A stretch of DNA of 64,000 bases from an uncultured Erythrobacter sp. GTDB taxonomy: Bacteria > Pseudomonadota > Alphaproteobacteria > Sphingomonadales > Sphingomonadaceae. The notes under the pieces are model-generated. The model worked only from the letters and a program-made list of their open reading frames with translations, was not told the origin of the DNA and did not search any database. Where the stretch lies: NCBI RefSeq assembly GCF_958304185.1, contig NZ_OY284433.1, forward strand, positions 1,426,001 to 1,490,000, written 5' to 3'. Each line of letters begins with the position of its first letter. Position 1 is the stretch's first letter. Made by a program: the position numbers and the translations under genes. Shown one piece after another: positions 59,331 through 64,000 of this stretch.

Positions 59331-59594
59331 CTAGCCCAGTTCTAGCCAAGCGATGCGCAGTAGCGCTGCCAAGAACAGTGCCGTGATAAAGAAGATTGGA
59401 CCCGCCATGGAAGCCCAAACTACCCAGAAACGGATGGGGCTTTCTGATCTGATCGGCGGCCAAGTCCTTCCGTTAGCCTTGCGGCTCCAGAACCAGAACC
59501 GACCGCGAACAGCGGTGCGGCCTAACTCAAAGGTCAGGTAAATATATCCGCCGAAGAATAGCGCGGACCAGAGATAACCGAGAGCATCCACCAT
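59331..59594 (-). CDS. Small two-TM hypothetical protein
   Basis: This 87-residue protein is not recognised. It has two hydrophobic segments (LGYLWSALFFGGYIYLTFEL and VWASMAGPIFFITALFLAAL) separated by a basic, tryptophan-rich cytoplasmic loop (RGRFWFWSRKANGRTW). It is flanked on both sides by copies of a dispersed repeat. Coding status rests on amino-acid composition and a clean reading frame. Confidence 0.5.
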   Translation of the reverse strand: MVDALGYLWSALFFGGYIYLTFELGRTAVRGRFWFWSRKANGRTWPPIRSESPIRFWVVWASMAGPIFFITALFLAALLRIAWLELG

Positions 59595-59632
59595 AGTCCT
59601 ACTCTACGGACGCCCCCCAATGTCCGCAACGG

Positions 59633-59701
59633 AGTCGGTTGCTGAATTTCCGCTTTCGGCAAAAATCTCGCCCAAACTGCCCGTCCGCCTTTAGGCACAG
59701 T
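59633..59701. repeat. Dispersed repeat copy C
   Basis: Begins GTCGGTTGCTGAATTTCCGC, continues AAAAATCTCGCCCAAACTGC and CCGTCCGCC. It is more diverged than A and B but keeps the same order and spacing of blocks. Confidence 0.55.
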
Positions 59702-59748
59702 GAGCGCGGTCGGCAATGACTGCAAGTGGCTGGTAAGCGGTCTTTAGG

Positions 59749-60162
59749 CTAGTCATAGCCGAGAGCGAGGTGAGTGGCATTTTGCGGGTCAAAGTCCACC
59801 CGCACCACAGAAAGTTCTAGTTTAAGTCTCCCAAGAAGCTGAACTACGGGAAGATTAATTCCGTTGTTCTCTTGATAGGGAGAGTTGAACGGAACGAAAA
59901 TTACGACCTCGCCGAGTTCGAGGTTGAGACGCTCCATAAGGCCGGAAACTGCAACCTCACCGCCGAGAGAGGCGATCAGCCGCTCAATCGCAACATCCCA
60001 CGTTTCATCGGCTCCCAAATCAGATTGCAGTTTCCACCAGACACTCCGCTCATCAGGTTTGTGTGGCCTGATAGAACCGCCCTGAGGGATTTGGGCTACT
60101 AGATCGGCGGCAATACCTATCAGCTTCAACTCAATGCGCCGGTCATCCGAAGTTCTGTCCAT
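59749..60162 (-). CDS. DUF4279-like hypothetical protein
   Basis: The 137-residue protein has the order IELKLIGIAADLVAQIPQG, WWKLQSDLG, a helical DVAIERLIASLG and VVIFVPFNSPYQENNGINLP. It ends with a leucine-rich helix and a final strand (LKLELSVVRVDFD). This resembles DUF4279 proteins, single-domain products common in polymorphic-toxin immunity sets, though I cannot confirm the family by eye. No toxin gene is adjacent. Low-GC codon use compared with the chromosome fits the island. Confidence 0.5.
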   Translation of the reverse strand: MDRTSDDRRIELKLIGIAADLVAQIPQGGSIRPHKPDERSVWWKLQSDLGADETWDVAIERLIASLGGEVAVSGLMERLNLELGEVVIFVPFNSPYQENNGINLPVVQLLGRLKLELSVVRVDFDPQNATHLALGYD

Positions 60163-60375
60163 GACACTTGTTTTAACGCCGAACGCCTATGTCGGCTACG
60201 GGGTCGATTGCTGACAGGCAGCTCTTGGAACAGCGCGGACAGCAAGCTGCCATCTTCTCAACACTAGGCAACCAGAGCGGCAACGCAATTCCTGGAAGCG
60301 TTGAGCGTGCACCAGATGCGAGTCGCAAAGGTTCTGACACAATGGTCGTGGCTAAGGCGATGATCGATAAACAGC

Positions 60376-60414
60376 GTGTCGCGGTGTCACGTTATGTGTC
60401 ACGGAAAGTGTCAC
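60376..60414 (+). repeat. 12-bp-spaced GTGTCAC repeats, possible integrase arm sites
   Basis: GTGTCAC occurs at 60384-60390, 60396-60402 and 60408-60414, exactly 12 bases apart, preceded by a near copy GTGTCGC at 60376. Short direct repeats about 270 bp from the core site are typical arm-type sites for tyrosine integrases. Confidence 0.5.
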
Positions 60415-60458
60415 AGTGGGTTTGCAATAAACCGCAGAAAACCGGGGTTTTTAGAGAA

Positions 60459-60480
60459 TGGTCGGGGAGACAGGATTCGA
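60459..60480 (-). pseudogene. tRNA-Pro 3'-end fragment (scar of an attachment site)
   Basis: On the minus strand these 22 bases run from TCGAATCCTG to CTCCCCGACCA. That is the T-loop, acceptor 3' strand and CCA end of a tRNA whose acceptor begins CGGGGAG. The C1-G72 pair implied is specific to bacterial tRNA-Pro. No 5' part is present upstream, so it is a fragment. Confidence 0.6.
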
Positions 60481-60679
60481 GACACCGCGGCTCGAGGCTG
60501 GTGAACCAGCTCGACAGCCGGCCAGAGCATCGCGCTCACGAGAAGCAGCGGATCACGATCACTCAGAACCTCAGGACACCCCGAAACCCGTTTACAGCTA
60601 AACAGCAAGTGATTGAAATCATTCGAGCCAAAAACGCGCTAGTTTACAGCAAAAACCGCAGTTTTCTGCCATTGCCGGG

Positions 60680-60722
60680 AGCTTGGGAAGCTTCTGCTCT
60701 ACCATTGAGCTACACCCGCATC
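60680..60722. other. attR, 43-bp direct repeat with the tRNA-Gly 5' fragment
   Basis: Identical to 40075-40117. It contains only the 5' half of tRNA-Gly (5' end at 60719, minus strand). The sequence inside the island (before 60680) does not continue as tRNA, so this copy cannot make a functional tRNA. The original upstream flank of the tRNA, and so presumably its promoter, lies to the right of this point. Confidence 0.92.
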
Positions 60723-60920
60723 AGGCGAGGCAGACGGGCCGCTCGCAGACGCGGGGCGCGCTTGCCATGATTCCGGGCGGCGGGTCAATATGCGATTGCC
60801 GCCATGCGGCCCCGACACGCGCAACGCCAGCCCACAGAAGCTTTGTCATTGCATAAATTTAAGCTCTGGTGGTTTATGTCGCCAACGTGCCGGGCGTGCC
60901 GGACATGGGAGTCCCGAAGC

Positions 60921-62180
60921 GTGTTGTTTCCCCGGCGCCTGCTTGCCTTCATCGAATCGCTGGGCGGCGCCGATGCGGCGAACACCTTGAGCGCGCGGCT
61001 GGGTGGCGGGGTTCCGTCTGCGGGGCGATTCAGGGTGCGGCGCGGGGTTGATATCGGCGCGATCCGCGCTTGGTGGACGGACGACGCGGCGGCGGCTCCG
61101 GGGCCGCTGGCGGATGAAGCGGCGCTTGAGGTGCTCTCCCACTGCGCCGGAAATATCGAAAACCCGATCGGCATGACCGCCCTGCCGCTGGGAGTGGCCG
61201 GGCCGCTCAGAGTCAACGGATTGCACGCCAGCGGTGATTACTGGCTGCCGCTCGCCACCAGCGAAGCCGCACTGGTCGCCTCCTATGCGCGCGGAGCCCA
61301 CGCCATCAACCAAGCGGGCGGAACCAGTGCAGCGCTGCTGGGCGAGAATGTCGCCCGCGCGCCAGCTTTCGTCTTCGCGTCGCTGGCCGAGGCGGGCAGC
61401 TTCGTCGCCTGGGCGACCCGGCACGAGGCCGATCTCGCCGCTGCCGCTCATGCCACTACCCGCCACGGGCGGTTGCAGGCGATCGAGCCGATGATCGATA
61501 GCGACACGGTGTTTCTCGTCTGCCGCTACACCACCGGCGATGCCTCGGGCCAGAACATGGTCACCATCGCGACCGAGGCGATGTGCCGCTGGATCGTCGC
61601 GCACACCCCCGTCCAGCCGCTGCACTGGTTCATTGAGGGCAATTTCTCCGGCGACAAGAAGGCGAGCTACCTCGGTCTGATCGCCGGGCGCGGGCGCAAG
61701 GTTTCGGCCAGCGTCACCCTGCCCGCCGAGGTGATCCGCCGCACGCTCGGCACCGATGCCGAAACGATGCTCGCCTATGCGCGGGTGGCGCAGTTGGGGG
61801 CGACGCTCTCGGGCCAGATCGGCGCGCAGGGGCATTTCGCCAATGGGCTCGCCGCGCTGTTCATCGCCACCGGACAGGACGCGGCCTGCGTGGCGGAGAG
61901 CGCGGTCGGCTTTACCCGGATGGAACCGCGCGAGGGCGGCGCGCTGTTCATGAGCGTCACGCTGCCCAATCTGATGGTCGGCACGGTCGGCGGCGGCACG
62001 GGAATGCCGCACCAACGTGCCGCATTGGAACTGATGGGCCTCTCTGGCAGCGGCAAGGCGCGGGATTTGGCCGAAGTGACCGCAGGGCTTTGCATTGCGG
62101 GCGAGATTTCGATCATGGCGGCAATTGCCAGCGGGGTGTTCACCAGCGCCCACCACAAGCTCGCCCGGACGCGCGGCTGA
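60921..62180 (+). CDS. Hydroxymethylglutaryl-CoA reductase-like protein
   Basis: The protein contains the class I HMG-CoA reductase motifs in order: ENPIGMTALPLGVAGPL (catalytic Glu), TTGDASGQNMVT (cofactor loop), EGNFSGDKKASY (catalytic Lys), FIATGQDAACVAES (catalytic Asp), GTVGGGTGMPHQ and a final SAHHK (His). All four catalytic positions are kept, so NAD(P)H-dependent reduction of HMG-CoA or a close analogue is plausible. The start is uncertain. GTG at 60921 has GGGAG nine bases upstream, while ATGs at 60876 and 60804 are also in frame. UbiA-like and PEP-synthase-like genes follow with tight spacing. Confidence 0.85.
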   Translation: MLFPRRLLAFIESLGGADAANTLSARLGGGVPSAGRFRVRRGVDIGAIRAWWTDDAAAAPGPLADEAALEVLSHCAGNIENPIGMTALPLGVAGPLRVNGLHASGDYWLPLATSEAALVASYARGAHAINQAGGTSAALLGENVARAPAFVFASLAEAGSFVAWATRHEADLAAAAHATTRHGRLQAIEPMIDSDTVFLVCRYTTGDASGQNMVTIATEAMCRWIVAHTPVQPLHWFIEGNFSGDKKASYLGLIAGRGRKVSASVTLPAEVIRRTLGTDAETMLAYARVAQLGATLSGQIGAQGHFANGLAALFIATGQDAACVAESAVGFTRMEPREGGALFMSVTLPNLMVGTVGGGTGMPHQRAALELMGLSGSGKARDLAEVTAGLCIAGEISIMAAIASGVFTSAHHKLARTRG

Positions 62181-62184
62181 GGTG

Positions 62185-63111
62185 ATGGCGAGCGCCCGTC
62201 CTTCCCTCCCCGCCCGCCTGTGGACCTATCAGGCCGAGCGCTTTCCGCTGGGCAAAACCGCCGTGCTGTGCGCGGTGTTTGCAGGCGCGAGTGTCAGCGT
62301 GTCGGCCCATCTGGCGGGCCGCGACGCTCCCGGTCTCACCGCCTATCTCGCTGCCTTCATCATTACGCTGGCCTTCTTCTTCCAGCTGCGGGTGCTCGAC
62401 GAGATCAAGGACAAGGAGGACGATGCCCGTTTTCGTCCCGAACGCCCGATCCCGCGGGGCCTTGTTCGGCTGGAGACGATCATCGCGCTGGGCATCGCCA
62501 GTGCGGCAGTGGCGGCTCTGGCCGCACTGGCGGTGGACCTGCGGCTGATCGCGCTGCTCGGGATCGCGTGGGGCTGGATGACGCTGATGAGTTTCGAGTT
62601 CTTCGTGCCTGCGTGGCTGAAGGCGCGGCCCTTTGCCTATCTGGTCAGCCACATGGCGGTGATGCCGCTGATTGATTTGGTGATCACCGGGGCGGAGTGG
62701 ACGCCCTACGGCGCGCCCGTGCCTGCGCTGTCGCTGTTCCTGTTCCTCAGCTTCGCCAATGGCTGTGTGCTGGAAATCGGCCGCAAGCTCTGGACGCCTG
62801 AGTCCGAGCGTGAGGGGGTGGAGACTTACAGCCGCGTGCTCGGGCCAAGGCGCGGTGCGGTGCTGTGGCTGGGGTGCCTTGCGGCGGCGCTGGCGCTGCT
62901 GCTGGCGGTGGGCTTTGCGACCGGTGCGCCGGTGCTGACAGGTGTGATCGGGCTGGCAGGGGTGGTCTATGCCGGCCGCGCGGCGCTGCTGTATCGCGCG
63001 GCGGCCACGCCGGAGCGGGCCAAGGCGCTGGAGGATGCCTCGGGCCTGTGGGTCTTTGCCTGTTACGGCGCGGCGGGCTTTGCGCCCTTTGCGGGGGCTT
63101 TGCTCGGATGA
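62185..63111 (+). CDS. UbiA-family prenyltransferase-like membrane protein
   Basis: The 308-residue protein has about eight hydrophobic segments. The UbiA-type Asp motif appears in LRVLDEIKDKEDDARFRPER with PIPRGLV (about residues 68-92). The second Asp motif is weaker (GRKLWTPESEREGVETYSR, about 203-221). UbiA enzymes transfer prenyl groups to aromatic or other acceptors in the membrane. The acceptor is unknown. It starts 4 bases after the HMGR stop and overlaps the next gene by four (ATGA), so the three genes are coupled. Confidence 0.8.
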   Translation: MASARPSLPARLWTYQAERFPLGKTAVLCAVFAGASVSVSAHLAGRDAPGLTAYLAAFIITLAFFFQLRVLDEIKDKEDDARFRPERPIPRGLVRLETIIALGIASAAVAALAALAVDLRLIALLGIAWGWMTLMSFEFFVPAWLKARPFAYLVSHMAVMPLIDLVITGAEWTPYGAPVPALSLFLFLSFANGCVLEIGRKLWTPESEREGVETYSRVLGPRRGAVLWLGCLAAALALLLAVGFATGAPVLTGVIGLAGVVYAGRAALLYRAAATPERAKALEDASGLWVFACYGAAGFAPFAGALLG

Positions 63112-64000
63112 TCCTGACGGGGGCGCAGGCAGACACGGCGGAAGCGGGCGGCAAAGGCCGCGCACTCGCCCGCGCCAGCGCGGCGGGCTTTGCCGTGCCG
63201 CCGTTCTTTGTGGTGCCTTCTGGCGAGGTGCCGGACGCCGAAGCCCTGACCGCAGCGCTGGCGGATTTGGGGCAGGGGCCGTTCGCCGTGCGATCATCGG
63301 GCCTTGCCGAAGACGGTGCCGAGGCGAGCCATGCCGGGCAGTTCGAAAGCCTTTTGAATGTCCCCGCTGATGGGGTCGCAGCCGCTCTCGCGCAGGTCTC
63401 AGCCTCGGGCGCGGGGGAGGGGCTGGCCGCCTACCGCTCCGAGCGCGGCATCGCCGACAGCGCCCCGCCCGCTGTCGTCATCCAGCGGATGATCCCCGCC
63501 TCCCACGCAGGCGTCGCCTTCTCCGCCGATCCGGTGGCGGGCAGGCGCGACCGGGTGGTGGTCTCGGCCACGCAGGGCCTTGGTGATCGGCTGGTGGCGG
63601 GCGAGGTTGACGGCTCCGGCTGGTGGCTGTCACGCCCCTCGCTGGAAGTTGTGGCGGCCACTGGCGACGGCGAAGGCCTCACCTCGGAACAGGTACGCGA
63701 AGTCGCCGAACTGTGCCTCGCGGCCGAGACCGCTTTCGGCGGGCCGCAGGACATCGAATGGGCCTTTGCGGGCGGCGCGCTCTACCTCCTGCAATCGCGT
63801 CCGATCACCTCGCCCCTGCGCCCTGCCCCGCTGGCCGATCCCGGCTTTATGGTGTTCGACAACTCGAACATCGTCGAAAGCTACCCCGGCATCGTCGCCC
63901 CGCTGACCTTTTCCTTCGCCAGCTACGCCTATGCGCGGGTCTATATGGCGTTTGTCGGCCTACTAGGCGTGCCGCCAGAGCGCATCCGCGCCGAGCGGGT
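63108..64000 (+). CDS. PEP synthase / pyruvate phosphate dikinase-like protein, N-terminal part (runs off window)
   Basis: About 297 residues are visible. The start MILTGAQADTAEAGGKGRALA, then FAVRSSGLAEDGAEASHAGQFESLLNV, VVIQRMIPASHAGVAFSADP and DIEWAFAGGALYLLQSRPI are the ATP-grasp domain of PEP-synthase-type enzymes. The sequence continues with VFDNSNIVESYPGIVAPLTFSFASYAYARV. That resembles the middle of multi-domain phosphotransferases of this group, some of which act on other substrates such as rifampin. The start overlaps the UbiA stop. The 3' end and any His/PEP domains lie beyond the window. Confidence 0.8.
   Translation, partial: MILTGAQADTAEAGGKGRALARASAAGFAVPPFFVVPSGEVPDAEALTAALADLGQGPFAVRSSGLAEDGAEASHAGQFESLLNVPADGVAAALAQVSASGAGEGLAAYRSERGIADSAPPAVVIQRMIPASHAGVAFSADPVAGRRDRVVVSATQGLGDRLVAGEVDGSGWWLSRPSLEVVAATGDGEGLTSEQVREVAELCLAAETAFGGPQDIEWAFAGGALYLLQSRPITSPLRPAPLADPGFMVFDNSNIVESYPGIVAPLTFSFASYAYARVYMAFVGLLGVPPERIRAER

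Larger units (their letters stand above)
60163..60679. other. Right-end non-coding region of the island
   Basis: No real gene is seen in these 517 bases, although one frame stays open. It contains three GTGTCAC repeats at 12-bp spacing (60384, 60396, 60408), a tRNA-Pro 3'-end fragment (60459-60480) and the weak repeat start GTCGATTGCTGACAGGC (60203). It ends at attR. This looks like the recombination end of the element. Confidence 0.5.
40075..60722. mobile_element. Integrative genomic island in tRNA-Gly(CCC), about 20.6 kb
   Basis: A perfect 43-bp direct repeat (40075-40117 and 60680-60722) delimits the region, with a tyrosine integrase directly inside the left copy. The interior has a different character from the flanks. 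Several unrecognised genes sit beside a regulator with its operators, an HUH-like protein, an rtc RNA-repair operon, an RM enzyme with a DUF3644 partner, a serine recombinase and dispersed repeats. No conjugation or phage structural genes are seen, so it is probably mobilised by another element or is a satellite or decayed element. Confidence 0.88.

Noticed and set aside
60480-60530. A second complete tRNA next to the tRNA-Pro fragment
   Set aside because: GCTGGT-GA-ACCAGC can pair but leaves no 7-base anticodon loop, and no acceptor or D-arm follows.
60189-60770. Open frame of 193 codons across the right end of the island
   Set aside because: It runs through the tRNA-Pro fragment, the GTGTCAC repeats and attR, and ends outside the element. 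Composition is unlike a protein and there is no Shine-Dalgarno.
1-64000. CRISPR array, rRNA operon or photosynthesis gene cluster
   Set aside because: No regularly spaced 25-40 bp repeats, no rRNA-like conserved blocks and no puf/bch genes were seen. Only the REP-like, 9-bp and 12-bp repeats described above occur.

Overview
The window looks like a piece of a GC-rich alphaproteobacterial chromosome, most likely from Sphingomonadales and probably Erythrobacteraceae. This is inferred from gene content: a crtY-crtI-crtB carotenoid operon, many TonB-dependent receptors, carotenoid or lignostilbene oxygenases, a DUF2585 protein, and hairpin-type intergenic repeats. No rRNA is present to confirm it. 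No photosynthesis genes and no CRISPR array were seen.

Layout. 1-2.7 kb: partial DUF2585 gene, an exported amidohydrolase and a MipA-type outer-membrane protein. 2.8-7.7 kb: crtY-crtI, a DUF559 gene boxed by a 50-bp inverted repeat, a LOG-like gene and crtB. 7.8-12 kb: NTF2-like protein and the two subunits of a biotin-dependent acyl-CoA carboxylase. 12-17 kb: Bcr/CflA efflux pump, DNA polymerase IV, Nudix hydrolase, 6-phosphogluconolactonase, Dps. 16.5-22 kb: a probable phosphate-scavenging operon on the minus strand (TonB receptor, beta-propeller phytase, PhoX phosphatase, GDT1-like membrane protein) behind a four-unit 11-bp array resembling a Pho box. 22-28.4 kb: SDR and zinc dehydrogenases, a TorF-type porin, an Ntn-hydrolase acylase and a HAD dehalogenase. 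28.4-31.2 kb: arsR-arsC-acr3-arsH behind two identical-architecture operators. 31.2-40 kb: two carotenoid-oxygenase family enzymes, a TonB receptor, a SnoaL-like protein, an aldehyde dehydrogenase and an alpha/beta hydrolase.

40.1-60.7 kb is an integrated genomic island of about 20.6 kb, bounded by a perfect 43-bp direct repeat taken from the 5' half of tRNA-Gly(CCC). It starts with a tyrosine integrase whose gene points into the tRNA. It then carries a regulator with matching operator sites, a small HUH-nuclease candidate, a 9-bp iteron-like array, and an RNA-repair operon (rtcB, an unknown gene, rtcA, with divergent rtcR and a sigma-54 promoter). Further on are a DUF5131 gene, an RM enzyme of the type ISP/IIG kind with a DUF3644 partner, a serine recombinase, a membrane-protein/XRE pair behind a 46-bp perfect palindrome, an MFS transporter and small unknown genes. 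The right end also contains a tRNA-Pro 3'-end scar and three 12-bp-spaced repeats.

60.9-64 kb: HMG-CoA reductase-like, UbiA-like and PEP-synthase-like genes in a tight operon, an unexpected combination for a lineage assumed to use the MEP pathway.

The most interesting parts are the island (how it splits the tRNA from its promoter, its rtc operon with an uncharacterised third gene, its HUH/iteron segment) and the HMGR-UbiA-PEPS operon. All family names come from reading translated sequence by eye. No database search was run.
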